Origin: Sphagnum compactum
Lineage: Eukaryota; Bryophyta; Sphagnopsida; Sphagnales
NCBI GenBank assembly: GCA_965153455.1
Contig: OZ234496.1
Span: 16,918,304 to 16,982,303, forward strand
Reading direction: 5' to 3'
Length of the DNA stretch: 64,000 nt
Shown: positions 1-12,674 of the stretch, one piece after another
Layout of the letters: every line of letters starts with the position of its first letter
Position numbering within the stretch: position 1 is the first letter of the stretch
Program-made: the position numbers and the translations under genes
The notes under the pieces: model-generated
What the model saw: only the letters and a program-made list of their open reading frames with translations
Told to the model about the DNA's origin: nothing
Database searches by the model: none

Positions 1-656
1 TGTCTACCTCTTTTATTTGTGTTATATTGTGCTCTAGCAAACCTCATCACTCGACTCTGTAACTTAAGCACTAAGTTTGGTTTCGGAGTTTGAAACTACA
101 CTACTAGATTGTTCAAATCCTATGTATGCCAAACTGCAAGAGGCTACTAGAGTATCTATCCCCAAGGTTGAGGGTGTCCTCGGGAAATCACATTCAGAGC
201 ACTGCCTACTTCTCTGCTTCTTATGATTGCTCATACAGTAAAGTACTTATTGCCAAAGTAGCTTGATTTTTTCATAAGATTGTGTAAATCTTGTTACAGA
301 GCCAAACTCTTCCAACCCTCTTCTTGTTAAAACCCTTTTCCAACATATCTTCTTAAGATCAACCCGCCAGTGTGTAGTTAGATACATAGGCTAGTAGTAT
401 AAGATTGTAACCTTCCACATCTCCAACTCTTTGAGAAATATTGAAAAATCTTGCCGAGTGTTTTTCACCCAAGCTCCTCCGTTTGTTTTGACATGGAAAC
501 CAGTGTTGTCCAGTTCTGGTTCTTGGGTCAAATACTGGGTACCCAGATTGTTGGTTTTAAATTCTGAAAACCAACAAAAAAATAAAATGGAAATCTGAAC
601 TAGCCTAATAATTATAACCGACCCCAAAATGTGTTTTATGCAGGTTAGAAAGTCCA
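1..656. other. AT-rich intergenic DNA, no gene seen
   Basis: No open frame here looks like a known protein, and no tRNA or structured RNA was seen. The base composition matches the repeat-derived flanks rather than the gene islands. Confidence 0.6.
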
Positions 657-860
657 ACTTAAGTTATGCAATATAAGTTTTCTTATGTTCTAGAGTTTTT
701 AGGGTTGAAGTTATAGAGTTTTGATTTTATGGTGTTAGGTTTAAGAGTGAGGTTTTATGGTTGAGATTTTAGGGTTTAAGATTGAGATTCTAGTGCTGAG
801 GTTTTTTACCTGCAAATGATTGTGAGTTATAGAGTTTAGGGTTAAAGTGTATGTTCCCAA
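657..860 (+). repeat. Degenerate telomere-like (TTTAGGG-related) repeat
   Basis: The stretch is built of imperfect variations on TTTTAGGGTT, GAGTTTTGATTTTATGG and GAGATTTTAGGGTTTAAGA, with many TAGGGTT and GAGGTTTTATGG words. It resembles decayed interstitial plant telomere repeat. No regular period survives, so this is a low-complexity call rather than a clean array. Confidence 0.45.
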
Positions 861-2817
861 TGCTCACCATGATCTTTCCTCAAATTGTTAACTAACAAGT
901 TTGAGCTCTGTGCTACTTTGCACTGCCATAGACAATGATTCAATTATTTTTTGTGAACATAATAATTTTGTTGTAATTTATTTTATTTTGTTAAAAGATA
1001 TAATTTTATAAATGTCACTAGATGTCATTTTGTTCTATTAGTATTTTTTTTAATATTCTTAATTTGCTAGGCAAAATGTCAAGAAAAATCTGATTCATTC
1101 GAGAAGTTCACAATAAAATACAAACAGACAAAATCTAAAAAACATTGAGAAGGTACAAGACACCCAACAAAATGCAAACTAAAAATAAAAATAAAAAATT
1201 TTAAAATAAAATTTGATCTATGATGAATTATAATTCGAAATGATTTTGGAATTGTCATAGTGACGATCACCAAAATCCCATCCTACATAAACGAGTTCTA
1301 ATGAAACATTGTCACTTGAATTTTTGCCCTTCTTTCAAAAAAAAGCACATAGTTGGTCGCAAGAGAGTAGAGTACCTGATTCAACCCTCTTCAAGAACTT
1401 TGATGTTTCCACATGAGAATCTTTGTTGGGAGTGGAGGGACATTCAACGGATATTTTGGTTTCATTCATGAAACGGATTTGGGTACATGAGAAATGAAGC
1501 CTAACTTACCATCAACATCAACTACTACGAAGGTAAGGGTTCATCATAGGACGGATGAGGGACATTGAATGAAATAGTGTTTAAAGAGTTTGGTCACCAT
1601 CCATTCACGATAGCTCCACTATTTAATTTTGCTAGAGTTGGGAGTTAATATGCTATGGAAAAACACGGATGTTGAAGGAAGAATTGCAAATCAACTCATT
1701 GAATATCGGAACTGGCAAATTGAAAGACTTCATCATATCATTCAATGAAATGTGAAATGCTCACAACCATTAGAGTTGCACACCATACTTTACATGAATG
1801 GTGATTATCAACAAAATGTTCGTGCTGTGTTCTCAAAAGGTTCCCATGACCTTGCTGTCAAATTCTCTTAACTTTCCAAATGGGTTCCCAAAGTGTTCCC
1901 TAACATATTCTCAAGAGCACCAATAGGGAACAATGTAAAGGAACAATTAACAAAAAATGGGACCTCCACCCACATTTTGGTCTCTATCCAACATAGAATG
2001 TTTCGGGAACACATTCAGGTCCCCGAGGAGAACGCACTCAACCTCCCCTATAACATTTTATGAACTCCACAATTTTGTGGAGATTTACTTGCCTTTTAAA
2101 TTATCAACATCTCTCAAGACATGGTTTTTGGGTGCATTGAAGAGCAGGGTTTTCTTTGGCAAAATTGAAAACTGAGAAAAGGCCTTTTGGGGTTTTTCAT
2201 TGCCAAAATTTTATGAAAATTAAATAATTTAAAATGTTAGATTTTTCTGTTGGATTCAAGTAGTAGGATATAAGCTTTGTGAGCATAAAACAATGAGAAA
2301 AAACCTCAATTTTTTGTGAGGAAAATGTGACTTTGGACCCAAGGTTTGCCTATAAGATTTGTAGATGGGGGGGCCGAGATCACACCCAACCTCTCAAAAG
2401 GTCGAGTCATAGAGTTGCTTGTAAAATTCCACACGTGAGGGGTTCATTAGAGAGCATGATTTGGGATTAGGGTTTCACCAAAGAGCACTTGGACACCATT
2501 GATATTGCCACATGTTCAATGGGTTGATGTGGGATAGTGAAGGGAATTTTTCTTTTTTCTCAAATGTGGTCCCTCAATGGGTTTTGCAAATTATTGCAAA
2601 GAGTGAGCAACATGGAATTTGTTTATGTAGGAGCAAGAACTTGGAAGTGGTGAAGCTTTTTTATAAATATCTCCCATCACCCTTAAATTTTCAAAGGGGT
2701 TGTGATTTAATCTCTAATTGAAGAGCAAAGCACCCAAGACATTTTCACCCCAAAAAAAATTGTCACATTTGCACTTCTCCCAAAAACATTAGAATCCTAT
2801 TAATCATTTTTCAAAAT

Positions 2818-2819
<2 letters not shown>
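861..2819. other. AT-rich intergenic DNA, no gene seen
   Basis: Short open frames only, none longer than about 70 codons and none resembling a known family. A stretch around 1,830-1,950 repeats the word GGTTCCC/GTTCCC several times and may be old repeat sequence. Confidence 0.55.

Positions 2820-2858
<39 letters not shown>
2820..2858 (+). repeat. Poly(A) run, 39 nt
   Basis: An uninterrupted run of 39 A. It may be the tail of a retroposed sequence ending here or a simple microsatellite. No recognisable coding remnant lies directly upstream. Confidence 0.9.
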
Positions 2859-2860
<2 letters not shown>

Positions 2861-2944
2861 AAGACTCGGAGTATGCACCCACCGCCTTTGACTACTCTCA
2901 AATAATATTAGGTTTAATAGGTAGGCCCCCATTGTGAACCTATT

Positions 2945-3035
2945 GTGATGCTCATTGGCCTTACCTAGTAGGTCTAGTCGAACTAATGACTACCTTTAGT
3001 GGCCAAGGTCTTTGAGTTCAATTCGAACATTTATT
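2945..3035 (+). mobile_element. Possible tRNA-derived SINE fragment
   Basis: A box A-like word (TTGGCCTTACCTAGTAGGTC) is followed about 50 nt later by a box B-like word (GAGTTCAATTCGAAC, 3014-3028). This is the order of an internal RNA polymerase III promoter. The body cannot fold as a proper tRNA, so a decayed SINE is likelier than a tRNA gene. Similarity to the clearer copies at 28.3 and 56.5 kb is weak. Confidence 0.3.
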
Positions 3036-5380
3036 GGGTTTAATATGGCATCTAAAAGTATATTCACACATAGGAATAAAGACTTTATGAAAGTTCAAAA
3101 GGTGGGTCCACTAACAAAAATGTAATTTGTTGACACCATAGCAATTGTGATAAAAAACGAAGTCCCCACTTTCATCAAGCATAAACAAATTGAGCATGTT
3201 GCACAAAATGAACTTGTGGAGCCCATATGACTCCTACTATGCAACATTAGATGAAGATTGCAAACAAATTTTAAAAAGTAATCAATGCTCGAGTACCATG
3301 AAATGGCAAGATGTGCAAGAATAAATAGAATGGACTAAATTTGAATTATAAGATAATAGTTAATTACCATAATGGAATTGGCCGCAACATATGTTTTTAG
3401 GATTTGATATTGAAAAACAAAACACATTCCCTTTATCTTGGCAATTCAATTGAGAATATACTACAAAACAATTAAGGCATTTAGGGCAAGCAAATCATCA
3501 ATGTTGTTTTTCATGTTAGGGATGTTTAAGCAAACAAAATGGAAACTACACAACATTAGTATCAAAAGTTGATACACAAGGAAAAAATTTAACACAACCA
3601 TATCATATTTTCATGCAAGAGACAATGAACAAAAGTATACCTAATACTATAGCTCAATGTTGATTCAAGGTTTAATATAAAACATGATAAAACAATTGCT
3701 TACAACAATTGTATTTCAATCAAAATAACAATGGCTTGCATGGTACCTTTTGAAATAGTTGTTTAAACTTTGAACTTTGAAGTGTAGCTTATTTGCACAT
3801 AATTACTCCAAAAGGAAATGTTGTGTAGTTCCTAAAACTTTAAGACTTTGCAACTTAGTTTCAATATTATTTACAAAATTCCCATGTTCATTGACTTTTT
3901 TTTTTAACACCAAGATGAGTATTGTTACCATTGTTTTCCAAGTTCAAATAAAGCATTAAAATGTTTATGTCCAAGTCCTTTTCATTGAAAATCATGTTAT
4001 ATAGGATGCAAGAGTACATCACAATATCAAGCAAGAAAATCACATGTAGTTTAACTATAATTCTTAGTTCACAACTCCAAATAATCAATGTGAGCCCACT
4101 TTCAATATTTACATTTCAAGACTTTTTCAATGATTTATTGAAAACCCAATTTGGACCACATTAATTACTTGCATTTTTGTCCTAAAAATTTTGAACTTCA
4201 AAGGACTTCAAGTTTGCCAAAAGTTGGGAAAGTGAGTCACTTAGGAGAGTTGAAACTCATTTTCCCAACTTGTGGGAGTGTGTATGAATCATGTGCATTG
4301 TCTTTTATAATGAAAAAAAACATATTTACTTGAATTTTTTCGTTTCTTCAATCTATAGAATTTTTTTATATATGTATGTATTAGTGTGTGTTTAATCATA
4401 CTTTTTGCAATCGATTGGACATAATAGCCACTTTTAATTGTAAAAAAAAGTTTTTATCATTAATAGATCTAATGATGGGCCACCATGTAATAGTTAGCAA
4501 CCTTGGGACCCCCTCCCCCAATGGAACTAGTTGGTCTCATTTGGGACCTCGAGTGGAGGTACGCCTGACACCCAATTTTATGGAGGGTATTCATATTTTT
4601 CCCCTTTCAATTGTTGGGTCATTTTTTTTCTTGTTTCTACTGAGTAAATTGAATGTGCAATGCATGGTCATAATCAAGAAAGAACAAAACAAAATTTTGT
4701 TTCAAAACCCTTTTAAATTGATGTTCAATAAATATAATAAACAATACAAAGTGGGTGAAAGGCATCTCAATTCATATTTTTGTAAAAAATCAAAATTCTA
4801 TAAGGTATGTAATGATTCTAAAAGTAATGTGTGTTTTAATATTGTGATTGGTTTTGGAAATTGAAACACCAAAATCCAATTAACATTCATTGGAATTTGG
4901 ATTACCTATTATTGATTTTATTAATTAGATATGGGTACATCTCATTTTAATTCTTTCAAAATCTAAACTTTGAAACAATCATGAGCAAATAAAAGTTCAA
5001 ATGATTTTTAAAAATATCTATATCCATGAACGAAGGTTGTTTGTTTGTTTTATTTCAATGGTTCATGAAATAGACCAGTCTAGGTTGCTTGAAGTGCGCT
5101 GTTGTACTTCCTTTACCGCTTGTTTTGGCACTTTAACCAAAACTGCTATTGTTACTAATAATGACGACCCACCACCATTCTATCCATCATGTAGTCATGG
5201 AATTAAACATCACATAAATTAGCTATGAACACTACATTGCAAATGTCATGTACAAAATCAAAGGATTTTTTTTTTTGTACTTTAGCTTAGTTTTTACTTC
5301 TGAAAGTTTTTATCATCTATCTAATGAGCACAATAGTATCTACTTAAATTTATTACAGTCCTCTTATAAGCCTTTGGATA
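3036..5380. other. AT-rich intergenic DNA, no gene seen
   Basis: Several short open frames occur, the longest being 158 codons at 4,388-4,864. None has recognisable motifs, codon bias or splice context. I treat them as chance frames in AT-rich DNA. Confidence 0.55.
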
Positions 5381-5762
5381 GGTTGCTTGTACAACAAGCA
5401 AACAAGCAAGCTCTAGAACGTTGAAATCTCATCCTTTGTCAAAGAACTGTTGCTCCTCTTCATCACTGTAGCGTGAGAGAAAACGCAAATAAATCCCACC
5501 ACCTACTGTACTTATGGTAGCAAGAAAAAAATGAACCCAAACCTTCCCTTATTGTAATTGTGGTAGCAAGGAAAGGTTGCTTGTACAACAGGCAAGCAAG
5601 CTCTAGAACATCGAAATCTCATCCTTTGTAAAAGATCTGTTGCTCCTTTTCATCACTGCACCATGAGAAAAACACAAATAAATCCCACCACCTACTATAC
5701 TTATGGCAGCAAGAAAAAATGAACCCACCCCAACCACTTATTACACTTATGACAACATCAAA
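5381..5762 (+). repeat. Tandem duplication, two units of about 190 bp
   Basis: Unit 1 (5,381-5,574) and unit 2 (5,575-about 5,762) both begin GGTTGCTTGTACAACA and both contain GAAATCTCATCCTTTGT, AAATAAATCCCACCACCTAC and an AAAAAATGAACCCA block in the same order. The units abut exactly and differ by scattered substitutions and small indels, so the duplication is local and fairly old. Confidence 0.85.
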
Positions 5763-7379
5763 AAAGGGATAGCTATTGAATTCCTTTTATTGTCGATGTA
5801 ATTAATGACTATCACAATATTTCGAGCGCTATGAAAGGAAAGCAACAAGAAAAAAATTTTATTGTGAAGGCGCTTGTGGCCACATGGCACTTTGAAATTT
5901 CATATTGCGTTTTGAGCCTTCAGGCCTACTTCCACTAAAAAAAAATGTCGGTGCTAGAAGATTTATACAGTTGAACTTCTTACTACCAATTAATTTGTCT
6001 TGTATATAAGGGTTGGGCTACCTTTGGTGCCAGTTTCACAAAAGTGCATTTAATGAAAATTCAAATTAATAACCATTTTTAAAAATCTTTCATTATTTCT
6101 TGTAGTTGAGTTGCTTTCAAATCTCTACTACCCATAATTAATTATTGGAGTTGTCATTTGGATGTAATGTGATTTGCATTAATTACTAGTCATAACCAAT
6201 TACAATTTATCAAGAAAGATAAGAACCAACTTTAAATGTTGATTGTTAGAAAATCAAACATCAATAATCAAGATTTAAAATTGAAGTCTATTTGATCATA
6301 TACAAGACTAATTGAGTAATGTGTCAATATGTGTTTTTCATGTGTTTCATGTCTTGATTCCTAATTCTTTAATCCTAAGTTGTTGATTGCTAATGTCTAC
6401 AAACATCAAATTTAGTAATTTGAAATTTCTAAAAGTTCTTAGCTCACACAATGTTTTAAGGTTCAACTTTTGTTCATTATTTTTTTATAATTTCAAAAAC
6501 AAAGATTCTAGTAAGTATACATCTAAAAAAGGGGCAAACACAATTTCAAACATTGGCACCTTTACATAACAATTTTTCACTTTGTCCATTATTAGCACGT
6601 CAAAAACACCCCCTCCCAAGTTTAATTGTGAAATTTCACATAATGTCTATAACCAACCATAAAAATGTAAAGGTAAATCAGTCTTGGCCATGAAGTTACT
6701 TCCACCTCACAAGAAGTCAAGTTCATTTACTATTGGAAGAAATGCCATAAATTCAAATCAGCCAAGTTCAATCAATCCAATTGAATTGTGCAATGATGAG
6801 ACTATTGTCCTCAATGACTTTAGTTTAAAGTTCATTCTTGATAGTTACCAAAGGAATTGCAAAAAGAAAAATAAATCATATGAAACATGATTGTTTTAAT
6901 TTAATTGGGTTGTACATTTGCCACATGGGCTAAATGTATGAACATGGTAGATGGTTTGTTTGATTTTCTTTATTAAAAAATGTGAGTGTAATTTAGTAAT
7001 CCTCATTCATTGAACAAGTGAATTTATTGGATCCTCACTAAGTCCCATTTGGTGGGACTAATGAATTTATTCAAAATCTAGTGAAAGCACTTGGCAAACA
7101 TTGGACGCATTTCTTGTAGTGTTTGTTTAGTGTTGAAATTGTAGTGGCATTGAGAGGCAAAAAAAAAATCTTAAAGTTAAAATGGGACACATTAGAAATA
7201 ATGGATAAGGATAAAGATGAAGCAAAGGTATATTGCTAAAAACTATTGCCATTTGATAAATGAGTGAAATTATGCCATTCAACTCAAAACTATTTAAATT
7301 CTACACCAATTCACATGTCTCAAGGGGGAATGAACTTGTAAAAAGTAACAAATAGGGATTTTTTCCATCTCTTATAACA
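5763..7379. other. AT-rich intergenic DNA, possibly hAT-derived at its 3' end
   Basis: No intact gene. The stretch directly before the transposase fragment at 7.38 kb probably belongs to the same dead element, but I could not follow a coding frame through it. Confidence 0.45.
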
Positions 7380-7692
7380 AGGGAGTTTCATACACATGAT
7401 GGAGTATGAAACATTGAATGAGCTTTTCCATTTCTTAGGTGTCCCAACAACACATAGGCCCAATTGGAGTGACTATGTTATATGGATCATTGTTGAACAT
7501 ATGTATAAACAAGTGTTGTTGAAAGCAATGACTATTGTTCAAACTTCAAGGTTCATATCAATAACATGCAACGAAATCATAATGATGGACAACACATCAT
7601 GGGTTTCAATACATGCATATGTTGTTCAAAATTGGAACCACATATCCATCTTGATCTCTTTGGACCATGCATATTTTGAGGAGCAAATATAA
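7380..7692 (+). pseudogene. hAT-like transposase fragment
   Basis: The open frame from 7,396 (98 codons) contains ELFHFLGVPTTHRPNWSDY and then RFISITCNEIIMMDNTSWVS followed by IHAYVVQNWNHISIL. This order (a short N-terminal helix region, then an 'S-x-DE-x(6)-SW-x-SIH-x-YV'-like block) is what I know from the RNase H-like start of hAT/DUF659-type transposases of plants. The expected Asp of the S-C-D-E motif is Asn here (CNE), stops close the frame at 7,692, and no BED finger or C-terminal dimerisation domain follows. It is therefore a truncated relic. The family assignment is by memory of the motif pattern, not by search. Confidence 0.6.
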
Positions 7693-8814
7693 AAAACATC
7701 TCGAAAATAATCATGGCTATGGTGTGCAATGTTGGTGGATTGCGCAAAGAAGACATCACCAATAACCTTTTGTCAATTTGAGCTAATATATTTGCTCACA
7801 ACCATGTCTATGCATTTGTAAATTATATTCAATTTTACATTTTTAATCATTTGTCCTTGTTATCACATGTATAAATGGAATTAATGTTTTCCATGGAACA
7901 AGGACAAGAATTGTTAAACAATTTCACATCTTGTAGAGTTGAAGGCAAGAAGTAATCCATGCAACATGGTAAGCTTTGAACCAATTGTTGACTTTGTAAA
8001 AGTGGATCAATTTTTATTTTTGTGAATGTTATAGACTAATATGAGCTAAGTTGTTGTTAACAAGTGTGGTTAAATAAGGTAGGCCCATATGTTGTTGGTT
8101 ACATTAATATTCCCTTGTACGTTGTTGACAAATGTGTGATTAATCATAACGTGTTACTAATCATGAGTTGATGTTAACAATTGTGGGTGATCGAATTAAT
8201 ATGAATTAGGTTGTTATTGACTTTGCTTGTTACTTTTTGTTAATCAAACATTGGTATGGATATTCCAAACAACTCCTTGCTATCAATTCTAAGCGAAATG
8301 TTGAGCTTGACCCATTATTGTATTTGGAAACACTTAACATGCAAGTTAGCTTGTTCAAATTAATAAATAGTTTACTGTGATTGTCAAGGTGTAGAATTTT
8401 TTTGAAATTAATCCAGTGACTCAAAAACTTAAAACTTGATACTTTGGAAATAATGAACTCTAACATTAAATGGTTGTGATGCGTCTTGATGGTTTGGAAA
8501 ATTATTGTCAGAAAAACAATTTCTACAACATTTTTGTTTAAACAGGTGGTGCCATGTGACTTTGGTTGAATTGAGGGAACTAACAAGCTTGATGGTTATA
8601 TATTGTACGTTTTGCAATGAACAAATTGAAGGAATAATGATCAAAATTCAAGTCCAAACTTAATGGTATGAGTTATTTGAAGTATCATGTGAGTGGTAAC
8701 AAAAGGTTAGAATCGTTAAACCTATATGTAGTCATTGTTACTAGTGGGGAAACACAACAAAATTTTAAAGAGAGGATTTGTGTTTAGTGGGTATTATGAT
8801 GTAATTAATTATTC
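7693..8814. other. AT-rich intergenic DNA, no gene seen
   Basis: Probably the decayed downstream part of the transposon fragment. Minus-strand open frames between 8,230 and 8,644 overlap each other in two frames and show no family signature. Confidence 0.5.
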
Positions 8815-8835
8815 AATAATAATAATAATAATAAT
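8815..8835 (+). repeat. (AAT)n microsatellite
   Basis: Seven AAT units in a row. Confidence 0.9.
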
Positions 8836-11478
8836 TAGTTGGGTTTTATTCAGTTATATATAACTTGCAATTTCATGGGCATTTTTTGTATGTAGCCAAA
8901 TTTATCTGGAAACCTTTTGAGTTTGTTGCCATTTTTTAGGTGTTTAAATTTGTTGTCAAGTGGTTTAAATTCAAAAGTTCTATTCAATTAATTAGCTAAA
9001 TCTCATACAAATGTTTCCCTTGTTTTGCCAACTAACTTCATTTTACCAATTTAAGTTTTTTCCTATTTAAAAAAAAAAAGGGGCCACCCTATCTACCCTA
9101 TATAAAAACTAGAAAAAAAGTTGATCCCAAAAGATTCTTTTGATCCACTTTCTTTTTTTAGCCTTGGTTATAAGCTCAAGGCTATAGTTGTAACAACAAA
9201 GTTCATGAAACCATCCATTACTTGAGCCAACTCATTTTCTTTTAGTGTTCTAATTTGATTTTGAAACACCAAATTCATAGAAAACACAAACTTGTAGAAA
9301 ACCAAATGCACAATGGACTTTCAAATTGCGAACATTTCATTGCAATGCAAAAAAATAGTTTTGTGAGTGAGCTTGTAAATGGAACATGCAATTTGAATAC
9401 TCACAAGCATTACACATTGATGCTTGTGTCCTTCTTGATGAATGGCTTCAATTTTGCAGTCCGTTGATATACAAACTTTTAAGTGACTTTGAAAAGTTTG
9501 ATCTATTTAAATTTGTCATATTGAATCATGAAAAAATGTGAAAACCAAGTTGAGGACTTGGCCTTCAACTAGTTTTCAAATTCTTTGCTTAGTAACAATT
9601 CACTTGATAAATGTCATTTTGTATTGATGCAAAAAATAAAGTTCAACAAGATTTGGAAAAGCTTTTTACTTTTTGACAAATCCTCAACAATCCTTGGAAA
9701 CAATATTGTGAAATCATTAGTGTCTATTTCATAACATAGTTAGAATGATTCATGTGTTTATAATACCATTTGAAAAAATGCACAAATAAAACAAGCTTGC
9801 ACAAAATTGTCTCCAAATAGTAATGACTTCACCAACTTCAATTATTTGCAAAAATAAATATAAATCAACAATTAGAAAAATGTAAACAAAAATAAAATCA
9901 CAAAATTTTACAATTTGCATAAAATAATGTTCATCTCAAACTTCAAAATTTTACACACATAAAACAACAACAAATTAGTAAAGGACAAGTTTAAAGGGTA
10001 ACTAAAGAAAAACTTTAACATCATGAATAGGGTCACCATTGATGTCTTCCTCAACTCCAATGATCTAAAAAAAAAGACTCACCTAATATTGAACACATAA
10101 AAATGATTCAAAAATAAAGTGCAAACAAAATACAACAAAAGATTATTGAAACAAATGCAGAAAGCTTGATCAACAATTAGACAATAGATGATCTTTTGAA
10201 AGCACAAGTTACGAATGGATAATGAAAGACCTCTAAAAAGCACACACAATGACTTTGGCAACTTCAACATGATTTGCATACATCGATCGGAGATGAGAGA
10301 TAAATAGAGAACAAAGAAGAATTAGAAAAATAAAACAATTAAGAACAAATGAGAAGAATGTTGAAGGATTGACAAGTATACTTCAACAATCTATAGCTTT
10401 GCATGATGCTAAAAGGTACATACACATGCAAAGAAATTCAAATTCGTTATGGCATTTGAAGATCAACAAAGGTAGATGTCTGAAGTCCAAAGAGGCCGGC
10501 CGGCATTGTAATCATGATTAAAATGTCATGAACATAATTAGTGTTTAGAAACAATACATGTGTGTGTGTGACAATAAGGAATAAGTACCCTATGTTATGA
10601 ACAATTGTAGACTAGGTTAGTAGGTTGAGTAAGTAGGGCTGAGTTACTTATTAATAATTAGGTTAAGTAATTATAAGTCATAATTAAGGTATAACTTACA
10701 TACCCTTCCAAGTGAACATACCTTAAGAGGCCTCACTCAAGAAGGTGAAAGAACTAGTGTAGGTCCTGGTTAACCCTGGCTCCCTAAGCAAACCACCTTT
10801 GGGTTGCATGTCAAAAAGCCACCACCCTTTTTCCCACTTGGGCCTATAGGACGGGCCCTCCACCTCAAATGGGGTCTGAAGTCATGTTATTAGATACTTT
10901 TCAGAGCTTGCCTATTGGCTCAACAAGTGTTTGCACATCATGATGCCCACTTGGGGTAACATCATCGGATGGTTGGCCTTGGTCCTCCTCGGGTTCACAA
11001 TAGACTTTTTTTTTCCATCTATGCATGATCTTCTATGCATGAGATCATGTGTTTAAAAAACAAAAAAGGCCTTGTTGAACAATACAATGTCATTTGCAAC
11101 ATTTGATGATGAAAAAGGGAGTGAAAAAACCACCTTTTGGATTTTGCCTTCACCTTACAAGAGAGACAATAATAACTCAGGTAAAACATTACCTTACTAG
11201 GTCATAATTAAGGAGTACAAGATACTAGGTACTCACTATGTAAAACATCGTGAATCTGACTTTTGATATGACAAACTCACCAACATCGGAGTTGACTTTG
11301 TTCGAATATTTTTTCTCTTGTTGTTGCGAATAGTTATATTGGTTATAACCCTCACAAACTTCATTAAACAAAGGAACCCAACAAAAAGGGAGAAAAGAAG
11401 AAGGAACAAAGAGAGAGGACCCAAGTCCGAACCAGAACTTGTAAAGAACTTAGGTTATACGAAGGAGTACCTACTTGA
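8836..11478. other. AT-rich intergenic DNA, no gene seen
   Basis: No coding signal. The part 10,690-11,000 is less AT-rich and looks like old repeat sequence, but I could not identify it. Confidence 0.5.
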
Positions 11479-11481
11479 TTA

Positions 11482-11863
11482 GAGCATCTCCAGTGGTGCT
11501 CAGCTGAGATCCTGTAAAATTTGGATGAAGAAAAGTCAAAACATGCTGCCGGTTTGGCTCAGGAAATTGGTTTTGGCTCAGCATAATATGCACAGTTTGC
11601 AGTGGCTGGTAAAAGGCCCAGTACCATTGTGCACCTGCAGAAAAGAGTGTAATAAATATGATTTGACTGCTGGTCAGTGTTTCTGATTGGCCCATCATAC
11701 TGATTGGTCTAAGTGGTTTGCTATCAGTAGTCCCCCCCCCCCCACCTATTCGCTGTCCCAATTTCAGTTTTATGGGTGGGGTTGAAAAAAAAAGTAACTG
11801 ACTAAACTTGGATGTGAAAAACATTTTTGCCTGGTCACATACTGAGCACCGCTGGAGAGGATC
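11482..11863. mobile_element. Harbinger/Tourist-type MITE, 382 bp
   Basis: The left end reads GAGCATCTCCAGTGGTGCTC and the complement of the right end reads GATCCTCTCCAGCGGTGCTC. Over 22 bp the two inverted repeats differ at three positions. The element is flanked by TTA on both sides (11,479-11,481 and 11,864-11,866), the target duplication typical of the PIF/Harbinger superfamily. The GAGCATCTCCA terminus is a common start of plant MITEs. There is no transposase inside; a 12-C run (11,732-11,743) lies near the centre. It must have been moved by an enzyme encoded elsewhere. Confidence 0.85.
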
Positions 11864-11866
11864 TTA

Positions 11867-12619
11867 CACAAAATAAAAGTGAATGAAAACTTAGCAACAT
11901 TCATTTGAATCTATAGAGATTGTGATCATCCTCATTCTCAATTTTTTCATCCATCATTGGATGAGTCACTCTTGTGTTCCCCAAGTTCACCCAAAAACAC
12001 TATAGTTTTTTATCTGCAAAATAATCATACATTTGGGCCCTTGTTTTGCCCCCAGAAAAAGGTTGCGTATTCGAAATATTAACAAATTTTTACCGAAATG
12101 GGGTTTCAAATAATACCTCTATCTCTATATGACATCGCCATTGCTAACAACTTTAAAGAATAGCCAATTTTACCATTTCTTGTTTATAAGATAAAATGTC
12201 GTTTGATTTATTAAATAAAACTTAGAAAAAATCTTGGATTTTTTAATTATAGTAATCAGCTCATTTAGAGAATCTTTTTTTGGGGGCCATAGGACATGTG
12301 TATGGGCATCTGATTGGTTTATAGAACGAATCAATTTCTCAAAAGCTTATAAAATTCTCTTGAATTTGGGCTCCACTCTTTACATCGCCTTAGGGACGAC
12401 ACAACCTCAACCTATATCGGACTTAGTCGAGGTTGGATCAAGCTATAGGGGGATATTACCAATCCGACATGCATTAAAATGTAATGTTGCAATGGGCATT
12501 TCGAAAAAACGACATGCTCGTCTTGCATTTCGGAAAATGTAATGGCCATGGAGTGAGGCGGGCATTTTGTTTTCTATAACACCGATTGTCACTTTTATTT
12601 TTTCCGTGTGATACTTGAT
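11867..12619. other. Intergenic DNA, no gene seen
   Basis: One 102-codon plus-strand frame (12,234-12,542) has no recognisable domain and no visible partner exons. I do not call it a gene. Confidence 0.5.
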
Positions 12620-12674
12620 GGGTATCTAGTGGGTACCCATCGGGCATCTATCGGGTACCCATCGGGCATCATGG
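12620..12674 (+). repeat. 11-bp minisatellite, five units
   Basis: Five consecutive 11-mers of the form GGGTATCTAGT, GGGTACCCATC, GGGCATCTATC, GGGTACCCATC, GGGCATCATGG. Alternate units are nearly the same, giving a 22-bp higher-order period. Confidence 0.9.

Noticed and set aside
4388-4864. 158-codon plus-strand frame
   Set aside because: AT-rich, no motif, no neighbouring exons, no leader-like composition before it.
5381-5762. LTR pair of a small retrotransposon
   Set aside because: The two units are directly adjacent with no internal sequence, so a tandem duplication is the simpler reading.
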